Shown: positions 35,501 to 45,929 of the stretch, piece by piece
Layout: the number at the start of each line of letters is the position of its first letter
Numbering within the stretch: position 1 is the first letter of the stretch
Source: Alphaproteobacteria bacterium
GTDB taxonomy: Bacteria; Myxococcota_A; UBA796; CAJQPC01
Direction: 5' to 3'
NCBI GenBank assembly: GCA_020632795.1
Contig: JACKEV010000009.1
Coordinates: forward strand, 719,501-783,500
Length of the DNA stretch: 64,000 nt
Position numbers and translations under genes: made by a program
The notes under the pieces: model-generated
The model's input: the letters and a program-made list of their open reading frames with translations, nothing else
What the model was told of the DNA's origin: nothing
Databases searched by the model: none

Positions 35501-35860
35501 GGCGAGCAGGCCGTCGGGGGTGACCGTGGCGATGAGCACGTCGAGCTGGGCCAGAGCGGAGAGCGCGGCGGGGGGCGTCAGGGGCTCGAAGGTCTCGCGG
35601 AGCCAGCGCTTCATCTCCCCGGGGACGAGCTGGTCGCGCAGCAGGTCGCCGACGGCGGTGAGCCGGCCGCGGGCGAGCATGCGTCGCCAGTCGTCCCGCT
35701 CCTCGGGGTCGAGGTGGTCGAGCTGATCGAGGCCGGCGTTCAGCAGGCCGGCGGGGGTGAGGCGGGCGTCGCCGGTGAGGTGGTGGAGCAGGGACGGGCC
35801 GACGAGGAGGACGGCGTCGGGGGAGCGGAGGGTGTCGGCGAGGTCGGAGGGGAGGTTCAT
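32579..35860 (-). CDS. SIR2-like - NACHT ATPase - FGE sensor protein (copy C)
   Basis: The start is set at the ATG at 35860; upstream frame is repeat sequence. Of 1,093 residues, 1-270 follow the SIR2 gene's plan (VLLVGPSLLHHL, VLHLHGHW, FVLVGFDDAL), but the NAD-site Asn motif is changed (TVTPDG instead of TLNYDG), so NADase activity is doubtful. A NACHT-type STAND ATPase follows, with Walker A GGPGSGKTTLL (about 342-352), Walker B LVLLLDGLDEALD (about 411-421) and FPHRTFREFFAAEAL (winged-helix end). Helical repeats run to about 840, then an FGE/C-type-lectin domain (about 845-1090: VVGSPVDEEGRYDDEGPQHP, RLPLEAEWEIACRAETSTRY, WGLFDMHGNVWEWCLDPW). The architecture is an NLR-like conflict sensor: ligand binding by FGE, ATP-driven assembly, effector at the N-terminus. 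No membrane segment is seen, so it should be cytosolic. Confidence 0.88.
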   Translation of the reverse strand: MNLPSDLADTLRSPDAVLLVGPSLLHHLTGDARLTPAGLLNAGLDQLDHLDPEERDDWRRMLARGRLTAVGDLLRDQLVPGEMKRWLRETFEPLTPPAALSALAQLDVLIATVTPDGLLARALGLPAVPWTKTSEVERLLRGQARGVLHLHGHWSEPDSLLLGRADLARLHHDPAADALLKALRTTHTFVLVGFDDALSDGALRRLLAWSGQLFAGSETRHYRLVRADRVEALRAEHSEGQRFVVLPYGEREEELLPLLQRLAPVRDPVLIDSSADEAALLARYAEALRAEAEQLSRVFCPDGRRELSEVYVRLRVRPTGAVDQRLPPEAPLRDYLRREHRLWVVLGGPGSGKTTLLRQRARELLDEGGPVPLLLKVSEVCDAGLWRAAAARYGPDVAALLERRAAQGALVLLLDGLDEALDLPRARLQVTRIAATLSPCRVVVSSRVADYDYLPGDFRDLELLPLDPDRQAELLSRYCTDPGLVDRVLRRLRSRHRMRDLAETPLLLSLVGVLLGQGAGIPEKRADLYATAIGLMLDPHPLDSDRPRLTDVALARRALGAVSLALHDCKRDAYPLNAVRKALQGSAAGRVFGGVEAMLRDIQRVSGLVEVHGEPGSARPSLVFPHRTFREFFAAEALVAQMDALEVLEREAPTLEAKAAFSTASRVVSELPGDLPRILQGSRERPEAWSEVLALACGLLDGEHADRLVAWVAAEGHGALVARVVAEGEGLSPETVRTALGLEGGWYNWETRRDLLLELPETIGDLDVVVGLIDTFAQGTTDGNDLFWARELLRRVARGEVAGTVAEGTVADVRERAGALAEEVLWRHRPREQKALQRELEERGLWKTIPAGEYVVGSPVDEEGRYDDEGPQHPVTLTRSLRMLAVPVTWAMYERFDPGHREARSSLNGPPADQTHHPVNYVTWYAAVAFAEWLGARLPLEAEWEIACRAETSTRYWSGDTEADLATVGWYDENSGNRTHPVATPPTKRGAEHPWGLFDMHGNVWEWCLDPWVRHYRGRETGVTLDPNVPRMTVQGQDWPEEPADLAALRVVRGGCWVNTARLARSAFRSGRVPGGRSGFLGFRLVLSVAPEP
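32618..32695 (-). other. DGR-type variable region (copy C)
   Basis: Twenty-six codons encoding CWVNTARLARSAFRSGRVPG onward to GFL, between RVVRGG and GFRLVLS. Flanks and following hairpins match copy A although the two host proteins differ upstream of the window. The first codon TGC against AGC in copy A makes the usual GGSW motif GGCW, consistent with mutation of a template A. Confidence 0.75.
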
Positions 35861-36247
35861 CGAGGTGCGCCCAGGCGGGATGGTAACGCAGGGGCGGCGT
35901 GGGCGGCGAGGTTGGCCGGGGGGGCGGCGAGGTTGGCCGGCGGGTCGGCGAGCTTGGCCGGTTCGTGGGGTGTCGGGCCGGTGGGCCGGCGAGGTTGGCA
36001 CATGGGGGGTGCCGATCGGCTGGGGGGGGCCAGGGTGTGAACGGGCGGCGGCCGTATCCGCTTTGCACCCCAGCGAGGTCGGCAGCTTGGATCGTGGGCG
36101 ATGCCTCTTTCATGACACCGATACCATCGGCATTTCCGATGCATGAGGCGCTACGGCCCCTCAGCTGCCTGCGTCCCCATACTCGTCGGCTGCCAGCGTA
36201 GTCTCGTTGGGCTCGCCGGGGCGATACACACGCTCCTTGATCCAGGA
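35861..36247. repeat. Post-variable-region cassette and GGCGAGGTTGGCC tandem repeats (copy D)
   Basis: From the stop of the upstream SIR2-NACHT-FGE gene (minus strand): palindrome TTGATCC-A-GGATCAA (36237-36251), GCTCGCCGGGGCGA (36211-36224), then a drifted copy of the TCTTTCATGA...ATCGGCATTT element (36108-36137). At 35892-35999 are several copies of an 18-19-base unit GGCGAGGTTGGCCGG(C/G)GG, ending just before the start of copy C. The same order at 32189-32578 shows that gene plus cassette were duplicated as a unit. No gene is supported. Confidence 0.65.
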
Positions 36248-39200
36248 TCAAGGTTCGGGGGCAGCGGGCAGGACGAGCCGGAAGCCTAAATTGGGCCACT
36301 GGTTCCTGGGGTTGCAGCCGGACCGAAGCGCGGAACGCGCGTCACGCGCGAAGTTACTCCAACTCCCCCCACGGACAGTACAACGGACAGCGAGAACGGA
36401 TGGATCCGCCGGCCAAGCTCGACTCTGGATAGTCATCTGCGGCCTATCTGAATCAATGATGACGCCGGTCTCCCGACCTCGATAGTGATCCACCCAGGAG
36501 TCCAGGCACCACTCCCAGACGTTGCCGTGCATGTCGTGAAGGCCCCAGGGGTGATTCTGGCCTCGCGCCGTCGGTGGCGTGGCGACCGGGTGGGTATGTT
36601 GGCCAGAGTTGCCCCTGTACCAACCGACGGCGGCCAGATCCGTTTCACAGTCGCCGCTCCAGTGACGTGTGGTCGTCCTCGCCCGACAGGCGATTTCCCA
36701 CTCGGCCTCTATGGGCAGCCGGACCTCCAGCCACTCCGCGAAGGCGACGGCAGCGTACCAGGTGACTTGGTAGACCGGGTGCTGATCTTGTTCGTCGGCG
36801 GGACAGCAATTGTCGAAGTCGTCCCGCGCTGCACGGTGCTCCGGGTCGAAGTGTTCGTACATCTCCCAGGTCACCGGCACGGCCAGCATACTCAGAGGTT
36901 TGGCAAGTGTCACCAAGTGCTGGGGCCCCTCGTCGTCGTAGCGGCCCTCTTCGTCGTTCGAACTGCCAAGAACATAGTCCCCCGCTGGGACTACCTTCCA
37001 CAGGTCCTGGTCACTAAGTGCTCGCCTTAGCGCCTCCCGCTCCTTTGGCCTATGCCGGGTCAGTAGCACCTCTGCGAGCGCCCCCGCCCGCGCCTGCACG
37101 TCCCATAGGATCAGCCCCTCTCCAACCGCCCCGGTTACCTCCCCTCGAGCGATGCGCTGCAGCAACTCCCGGGCCCAGAACAGGTCGTTGCCATCGGTAG
37201 TGCCGCGCGCGACGTTGTCGACGAGGCCCACCACCACGCCCAGGTCCCCGACGGTTTCGGGCAGCTTAAATAGCAGGTCGCGCCGAGTCTGCCACTGCCT
37301 CCACCCGGACTCCAGCCCCAGCGCACGGTATACCGTCTCGGCAGATAGGCCCTCGCCCTCGGCCACCACGCGGGCGACGAGCCGGGGGTTTCCGTCTGCC
37401 GCCAGCCAGGCGATCAGCCGGTCGGCGTCGGCGCCGCATAGCAGGCCGCAGGTCAAGGCCAGCACCTCAGACCAGGTCTGCGGGCGCTCCTGGCTGTCCT
37501 CCAGGATGCGCTCCAGCACGGGCTCGGCGGTCCTCCGGCCGCTGTGGGTGGCATTCAGGGCCGCGCCCGCCTTCCAGGCCGGTGCGTCTTGCTCCAGCAG
37601 GCCGCAGTCATGCAGAGCGGCGACCAGGGCCTCGGCGGCGAAGAACTCCTGGTAGGTCCGGTGGGGGAAGTGGGCGCTGGCCTGGGCGCTGCGGGCCCGA
37701 CCGCGCACGGTGACCAGCCGGGTGACCCGGCCGACGTCTCGCAGCAGGATGTCGATGTCGCCGTAGACCTCGCGGACCCGTTCGTTCAGCGCACTGTGTT
37801 GCTTCAGCACACGCTCCACCTGCCGCATGGCGTATCGGTCCCGCACCTCGCCATGCAGGGCCAGCGACAGCACCCCAAGTACCTCTCCGGCCAGGGCTTC
37901 GTCCTTGAGCTTGGGACGCCTGTGATCCAGTTCGCAGGGGTTCAGGGCCAACGCGATGGCCTCGCTGTACAGGGTCGCGCGGCGCTCAGGCGGGTCCTGG
38001 TCGGGGTGGGCGCGCAGCAGGGTGCCGACGAGGCTCAGCAGCAGCGGGGTCTCCACGAGGTCCCGGGTGCGGGGCCGGGCGCGCATGCGGGTGAGCACGC
38101 GGCGGGCTCGGCGGGCGTCGGTCGTGTAGCGCAACAGCAGCTCCTCCTGCTGGTCGGCGTCCAGCGGGCGGATCATGAGGTCGTCGAAGCCGGTCAGGGG
38201 GTCGTAGTCGGCGTCCCGGCTGGAGAGCACGACGCGGTGTCCCTCCAGCTCGGCGGCCAGGCTGACCATCTTCTCCCGGGCCTCGTTGGGGTCCAGGGCT
38301 TCGTCCAGGCCGTCGAACATCCACAGCAGCTCGCCCTGTCGCTGGAGCATCGCGGCGATGTCGGCGTGGTAGCGCTGCTCCACCGCACCCCACAGGCCCT
38401 CGGCGCAGACGTCGGGCACCTTGAGCAGCACAGGCAAAGGGCCGCCCTCGTCCAGCAGGCGCAGGGCGAGCTGACGCAGGGAGGTGGTCTTGCCGGAGCC
38501 GGGGCCACCCAGGACCACCCAGCGGCGGCGGCTGCCCAGCAGGTAGGTGGAGAGGGGGGCCTCGGCGGGCTGGTCGCGCAGGTCGTGCTCAGCCTGGGGG
38601 CGCAGGCGCAGACGCACGTAGACGTCGGAGAGCTTGCGGCGGTGGGGGGCGGCGAAGGGGGCGTTGAGCAGCTCGGCCTCGGCGGTGAGCTTGCGCTTGT
38701 AGCGGTCCAGAGTCGCGGCATGGTCTGCTGAAGACTCGATGGCGACGGGTTCACGGACGGGGGCGAGGCTCTGGAGGAAGGACAGCAGGTCCCCCGGCTT
38801 GGGTCCGTAGGGCACGACGACGGTGCGGTCCTCCTTGGGGAGACCGGCGCGCAAGGCGTCGACCTGATCGTCCCGGGCCAGCAGGTAGACCCGGCTCTCG
38901 GACTCCGCGAAGCGGGCGCGGGCCCAGCGCCACAGGGCGTCGAGGGCGGGGGTGCGCAGCGCGTCGGCGCAGCCGATGAGGACCAGGGTGCGGGAGGTGC
39001 GCAGAGCCTGGAGGATGGCCTGGGCGTGGGCGTCCTCGAGGGCCCGGACGCCGAGCAGCACGCTGTCGGGCGTATTCCAGCAGCCGAGCAGGTGGAGCAC
39101 GCCGGGGGCGTCGCCGCGCAGCCAGCGCTCGGCGCCGCTGCGGTCGGTCCAGGGGATGGCGGGGCGGTCCAGGGCGGCGGCGAGCAGGGTGTCGGGGGTG

Positions 39201-39571
39201 GCGCTGGCCAGGGGCACGCCCAGGGCGCCGAGGGTCTGGGCGATGGCGGGGGCCTTCGGCGTCAGGGCGCCGAGGGCGTCGCGTAGCCAGCGGGCGCGCT
39301 CGCCGGGGCCCAGCTCGCGGGAGACCAGCTCGGCGACGAGGTGCTGGCTGGTGATGTGACCGCTGTTGAGCAGGGCCTCGTAGGGGGCGAGGTGGGCGGC
39401 GTCGAGGCGGCCGAGGGTGACGAGGCGGTCCAGGCCGTGGCGCAGCAGGCCGGTCCAGGTGGCGGTGGGGGCGTCGGCGCTGAGGTGGCGGGCGACGGCG
39501 CTGCCGACGAGGGCGACGGCGTGGGCGGTGCGGAGGTCGGCGCGGAGGTCGGCGTGGAGGGTGGTGGGCAT
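36248..39571 (-). CDS. SIR2-like - NACHT ATPase - FGE sensor protein (copy D)
   Basis: The ATG at 39571 is taken as start; 1,107 residues. Organisation matches copy C: a SIR2-like domain (1-280; VALVGSAVARHL, TLVLIGCADAL), NACHT with Walker A GGPGSGKTTSLRQ (about 353-363) and Walker B LLWMFDGLDEALDP (about 416-428), FPHRTYQEFFAAEALV, helical repeats, FGE (about 858-1105). The SIR2 site is even more altered than in copy C: SATPDT replaces TLNYDG and VLHLLGCW replaces VLHLHGFW, losing the second His. It probably no longer hydrolyses NAD or uses another chemistry. The C-terminal variable window (36287-36364) is the same length, but third codon bases differ from copies A and C, so it belongs to another template or has aged. 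Confidence 0.88.
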   Translation of the reverse strand: MPTTLHADLRADLRTAHAVALVGSAVARHLSADAPTATWTGLLRHGLDRLVTLGRLDAAHLAPYEALLNSGHITSQHLVAELVSRELGPGERARWLRDALGALTPKAPAIAQTLGALGVPLASATPDTLLAAALDRPAIPWTDRSGAERWLRGDAPGVLHLLGCWNTPDSVLLGVRALEDAHAQAILQALRTSRTLVLIGCADALRTPALDALWRWARARFAESESRVYLLARDDQVDALRAGLPKEDRTVVVPYGPKPGDLLSFLQSLAPVREPVAIESSADHAATLDRYKRKLTAEAELLNAPFAAPHRRKLSDVYVRLRLRPQAEHDLRDQPAEAPLSTYLLGSRRRWVVLGGPGSGKTTSLRQLALRLLDEGGPLPVLLKVPDVCAEGLWGAVEQRYHADIAAMLQRQGELLWMFDGLDEALDPNEAREKMVSLAAELEGHRVVLSSRDADYDPLTGFDDLMIRPLDADQQEELLLRYTTDARRARRVLTRMRARPRTRDLVETPLLLSLVGTLLRAHPDQDPPERRATLYSEAIALALNPCELDHRRPKLKDEALAGEVLGVLSLALHGEVRDRYAMRQVERVLKQHSALNERVREVYGDIDILLRDVGRVTRLVTVRGRARSAQASAHFPHRTYQEFFAAEALVAALHDCGLLEQDAPAWKAGAALNATHSGRRTAEPVLERILEDSQERPQTWSEVLALTCGLLCGADADRLIAWLAADGNPRLVARVVAEGEGLSAETVYRALGLESGWRQWQTRRDLLFKLPETVGDLGVVVGLVDNVARGTTDGNDLFWARELLQRIARGEVTGAVGEGLILWDVQARAGALAEVLLTRHRPKEREALRRALSDQDLWKVVPAGDYVLGSSNDEEGRYDDEGPQHLVTLAKPLSMLAVPVTWEMYEHFDPEHRAARDDFDNCCPADEQDQHPVYQVTWYAAVAFAEWLEVRLPIEAEWEIACRARTTTRHWSGDCETDLAAVGWYRGNSGQHTHPVATPPTARGQNHPWGLHDMHGNVWEWCLDSWVDHYRGRETGVIIDSDRPQMTIQSRAWPADPSVLAVRCTVRGGSWSNFARDARSALRSGCNPRNQWPNLGFRLVLPAAPEP
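36287..36364 (-). other. Variable region of copy D (26 codons)
   Basis: Same position and exact 78-base length as copies A-C, between TVRGG and GFRLVLP, and followed by the hairpin cassette. Codons (AGT AAC TTC, TGC AAC CCC AGG AAC) keep several A-containing codons. Silent changes relative to A and C (TCC/GCG, GGC/TTA) mean a recent shared template cannot be argued here. Confidence 0.45.
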
Positions 39572-39735
39572 GGAGGTCCCCGGATGGGGGTGGGGTATCG
39601 CGGGGAGGGGGCGGGAGGCAAGGTTCACCCTCGACGTCCTTGCGCCCGTGAACCCGACACTGTGGACGTCCTCGACCGCATCGTCGCCACGGCCCCACCG
39701 TCCACCCCCGCACCGACGACCGCCGCGCCGCGCCC

Positions 39736-40934
39736 TCAACACCCAAGTGCCGGCATCACCAGCCGAAACCCGATGTAGAACCAAAGGAACTCAGGACCGG
39801 TCGCGTCCCGGTACGCCGAGCGGGCGTCATCGGCGTGGCTGTTCCAGCTCCCGCCCCGGATCACGCGGGCGGCGGTGAGATCGTCTGTCATGTTCACGAC
39901 GCCGCGTCCCTGGACGGCCAACTGCGGTCCGTTCGGGTCGAGGGTGACGCCGGCCTCCCGCCCCTGGTAGGAGGAGACCCCCGGGTCCAGGCACCACTCC
40001 CACACGTTGCCGTGCATGTCGTACAGTCCCCAGGGGTGCGCGTGGCCGCGCGGCGTGGGCGGCGAGGCGACGGGGTGGGGGTGGCCCCCGGCATTGTCGC
40101 GGGTCCAGCCGACGGCGGCCAGGTCCGCCTCGGTGTCGCCGCTCCAGTACCGGGTGGTGGTGTTCGCCCGGCAGGCGACCTCCCACTCGGCCTCCAGCGG
40201 CAGGCGGGCCCCCAGCCAGTCGGCGAAGGCGACCGCCGCGTGCCAGGTGACGGTGTAGACCGGGTGGTCGTCCTGCGCGTCGGCGGGGCAGCGCCCGTCG
40301 AACGACTCGCGCGCGGCGGCGTGCCCCGGGTCGAAGCGCTCGTACATCGCCCAGGTCACCGGCACCGCCAGCATCTGGAGGGGCCGGAGCAGGGTCACCG
40401 TGTGCGCGGGGCGCTCGTCCTCGTCCTCGCCGTCCGGGGTGCCGACGCGGCGGGTCCCCGCGGGGAGGGTCCGCCACAGCCCCTGCGCGTCCAGCGAGCG
40501 CTGCAGCGCGGCCCGCTCCTCCGGCCGATGGCGGCCCAGCAGCGCCTCGGCCAGCACCCCTGCGCGGACCCGCGCCGCCGCGACCGCGTCCCCTGACGCC
40601 ACCCCAGCGACCTCGCCCCGCGCGACGCGCCGCAGCAGCTCTCGCGCCCAGAACAGGTCGTCGCCGTTTGTGGTGCCCTGCGCGAAGGCGTCGACCCCAT
40701 CGACGACCTCGCCCAGATCACCGACGGACTCGGGCAGGCGGAGCAGCAGCGTTCGCCGTGCGGCCCACCGCTTCCAGCCCGCCTCCAGGGCGAGGGCTTG
40801 GAGCGCGGCGTGTGGCGTGTGCGTCACGGCCCATCCCAACGGCGGTGGCCACGGTGCCCGGCGACCGCGCGGCCGATGACGCCGTGCCGGAGGCGCCGGT
40901 CGTCCTGGAGGTCGGCGTGAGGGGAGGCGGGCAT
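39736..40934 (-). pseudogene. Internally deleted SIR2-NACHT-FGE gene (copy E)
   Basis: The first codons (ATG at 40934) read MPASPHADLQDDRRLRHGVI, matching the start of copy D (MPTTLHADLRADLRTAHAVA), and run to a stop at about 40824. In the neighbouring frame the sequence resumes, from a GTG at 40827, at the end of the NACHT helical region (ALQALALEAGWKRWAARRTL; copy D has YRALGLESGWRQWQTRRDLL) and continues through a complete FGE domain to 39736. About 760 residues of SIR2, ATPase and helical repeats are missing and the joint is out of frame. The 364-codon remainder could still make an FGE-only protein. Its 26-codon window ends GFRLVMPALGC and no hairpin cassette follows. Confidence 0.75.
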
Positions 40935-41155
40935 GAAGCGCTCCGGACTGTAGAGGGGGTATCGCGAGGCGGCCGGTGCGGGCAAGCGGCCGGGCAGGCG
41001 TCCGTCGCGTCCGTTCGCCAGGGACACCAGGTAAGAAGTCGGAAAGATGACCCCAACCACCCCGTCCCATACATCCTCTACAGATCCTCTCGACGCGGGC
41101 CTCCACCACGGTGGATGGAGGACCCCGAGCGGGGGCTGCACGAAGGAGCCAGACG

Positions 41156-41653
41156 ATGATCACCTACACCACCTCCCAGCTTCAGCGCGACCTGCCCGCC
41201 GGCTGCCCGGCCGGGACCACCCTCGACGGCGCGTGGCAAGGGGTCTACGTCACCCAGCGCAGCAACGGCGTCTGGGCCGTCCACACCATCGGCACCCACC
41301 GGGGCGTGCCCTGGTACGTGGCGGTGCGCATCGACGCCAGGGGCGGCGAGTTCAAGGAAGTGGACCTGGAGAGCCACGAGTCCCCGATGGACCACTTCCG
41401 GTACGACGCCACCCGGCAGATCATCTGGATCCTCCACGCCGTCGGGCTGGGCACCGACGCGACGGTCTTCGAGTTCAACGGCGCCCCGGGCGACGCGATG
41501 GAGTTCCTGGTCCAGGGCTTCGACCCCTCGGACCCCTGCGACATCGGCCTGCCCACGCCTCCGACCATGCTGACCGTGGGCGGCGGCGCGGCCAGCGACC
41601 CGAACCCCCCGCAGCACCCTCCCGCCGGGCGCTTCAAGATCGTCGTCGACTGA
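41156..41653 (+). CDS. Unknown small protein
   Basis: An ATG at 41156 has AAGGAG eight bases upstream; 165 residues. There is no signal peptide or membrane helix. The N-terminal half is beta-rich with conserved-looking aromatics (GAWQGVYVTQRSNGVWAVHT, VPWYVAVRIDARGGEFKEVD) and the C-terminal part is Pro/Gly-rich (PTPPTMLTVGGGAASDPNPP). The family was not recognised. It converges on the FHA gene, with a strong hairpin between the two stops. Confidence 0.65.
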   Translation: MITYTTSQLQRDLPAGCPAGTTLDGAWQGVYVTQRSNGVWAVHTIGTHRGVPWYVAVRIDARGGEFKEVDLESHESPMDHFRYDATRQIIWILHAVGLGTDATVFEFNGAPGDAMEFLVQGFDPSDPCDIGLPTPPTMLTVGGGAASDPNPPQHPPAGRFKIVVD

Positions 41654-41661
41654 CAGGCGGC

Positions 41662-41698
41662 GCTTCCGTGATGCGCACGCCATCGGCATCACGGAAGC
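41662..41698. terminator. Bidirectional terminator-like hairpin
   Basis: GCTTCCGTGATGC (41662-41674) and GCATCACGGAAGC (41686-41698) form a perfect 13-bp stem with an 11-base loop between two convergent genes. There is no U-run on either side. The stem belongs to a dispersed repeat family (TCTTCCGTGA...ATCGGCATC) found at several gene ends in the window. Confidence 0.6.
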
Positions 41699-41699
41699 C

Positions 41700-42596
41700 T
41701 CAATCCTGCACCTCCAGCCGATCCGACGGGTACAGCAGCAGTTCGAAGTTCCCGCTCCCATCCGCCCGGATGAGATCCCCCCGCAGCCGCGCCTTCTGGA
41801 GCTTGCTGCGCAGGCGGCTCAGGTTCACGTCCCAGCGGCGCCGCAGGGTGAGGCGGTCCATGTCCTTCCAGACCTCGGCCGCCACGGCCGCCCAGGAGAT
41901 GGGCGCGCCGACCGCAGCCAGCTCGGAGACGATGCGGGCGGGGATGCCGCTGATGGCCACCGCCGGCTGGCCCTCCCGGTGGAAGTGGACGGTGTCGAAT
42001 CGGGTGACGATGCGCAGCGGCGCCTGTATCGCGCTGCGCTGGACCGTGTCGCCGCCCGCCGCGCTGGTCAGCGAGACCTCCACCGCCCGGTAGGGCCGCC
42101 CGCCGAGGATCCACACGCCGCCGGGCTCCAGCAGCGCCGAGTCCTGCGTCGGGGTGCGGATGCGCCACTCCGAGCCCATGTTCCAGATGAGCGCCTCGGC
42201 CCCCTGGTGGTAGCCGCTCACCAGCGCGGGGGCCTCGCCGCCGAGCAGGGAGCAGACCCTGGTCAGCACCTGGGTGGGCACGCCTTCGCCCTCCAACGCG
42301 AGCACCGTCTCGGGCAGCTCCACGGACACCACCTCGATGACCACGCCCCGCGCCAGCGTGATCTGCTGCCCGGCTGCCAGGGTCAGCTCCCGCATCGGCC
42401 TGCGCCCCGTGGAGAACAGCCCGCGCAGGCTGAGCAGCTTCAGCGCCTCGCCGCGCAGGGAGACCATCGCGTGGGCCTCGGAGACCCGGGCGTCGTCCAC
42501 CGGCATCGCGGCGGACCACAGGCGCCCGATGACGTCGCCGTGGGAGAGGGCATACACCTCCCCGTCCGGGGAGCGCAGGGTGACGTAGGCGCGCAT
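41700..42596 (-). CDS. FHA-like domain protein with C-terminal winged helix
   Basis: The 298-residue product has an N-terminal FHA-type fold (about 1-110: VTLRSPDGEVYALSHGDVIG, SEAHAMVSLRGEALKLLSLR, LTLAAGQQITLARGVVIEVV), with S-x-x-H in the position of a phosphothreonine-binding loop. A second beta-rich segment follows. The C-terminal winged-helix DNA-binding domain (about 215-290) has ISWAAVAAEVWKDMDRLTLR and WDVNLSRLRSKLQKAR, as in Trans_reg_C regulators. It is divergent from the kinase gene at 42663, 66 bases away. A natural reading is a transcription factor that binds phosphothreonine made by that kinase; this is inferred from arrangement. Confidence 0.75.
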   Translation of the reverse strand: MRAYVTLRSPDGEVYALSHGDVIGRLWSAAMPVDDARVSEAHAMVSLRGEALKLLSLRGLFSTGRRPMRELTLAAGQQITLARGVVIEVVSVELPETVLALEGEGVPTQVLTRVCSLLGGEAPALVSGYHQGAEALIWNMGSEWRIRTPTQDSALLEPGGVWILGGRPYRAVEVSLTSAAGGDTVQRSAIQAPLRIVTRFDTVHFHREGQPAVAISGIPARIVSELAAVGAPISWAAVAAEVWKDMDRLTLRRRWDVNLSRLRSKLQKARLRGDLIRADGSGNFELLLYPSDRLEVQD

Positions 42597-42662
42597 GGCC
42601 CGACCCTATCACCCCCGCCAGCCGGGGCCGGGCCTGTCCGCCAGACTGGTTAGACTTCCAGG

Positions 42663-45752
<3,090 letters not shown>

Positions 45753-45929
45753 CGCCTCGACCCGCCTGACCCCGCCGCGAAGCCGGCCCGTCGCTGACCG
45801 ACGGAGCGATTGTGTGACATTACCGGGTCAGCCCGCAGATGCGGAGTCTGTGTGAGGTGTGGGGACCGCGAAGGGATTGAGATCAGGGGCGCTACCCGCA
45901 TCAACGATCTCCTCTACGACGAGGTGCCC

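Noticed and set aside
35861..36001. N-terminal extension of copy C from 36001
   Set aside because: The extra 47 codons are translation of the GGCGAGGTTGGCC tandem repeats (Arg/Pro-rich), and the ATG at 35860 aligns with the start of copy D.
39736..41163. Copy E as a 475-residue intact gene from a start near 41163
   Set aside because: The first about 110 codons of that frame resemble no family member, while another frame contains the true family N-terminus at 40934; the locus is best read as a deletion product.
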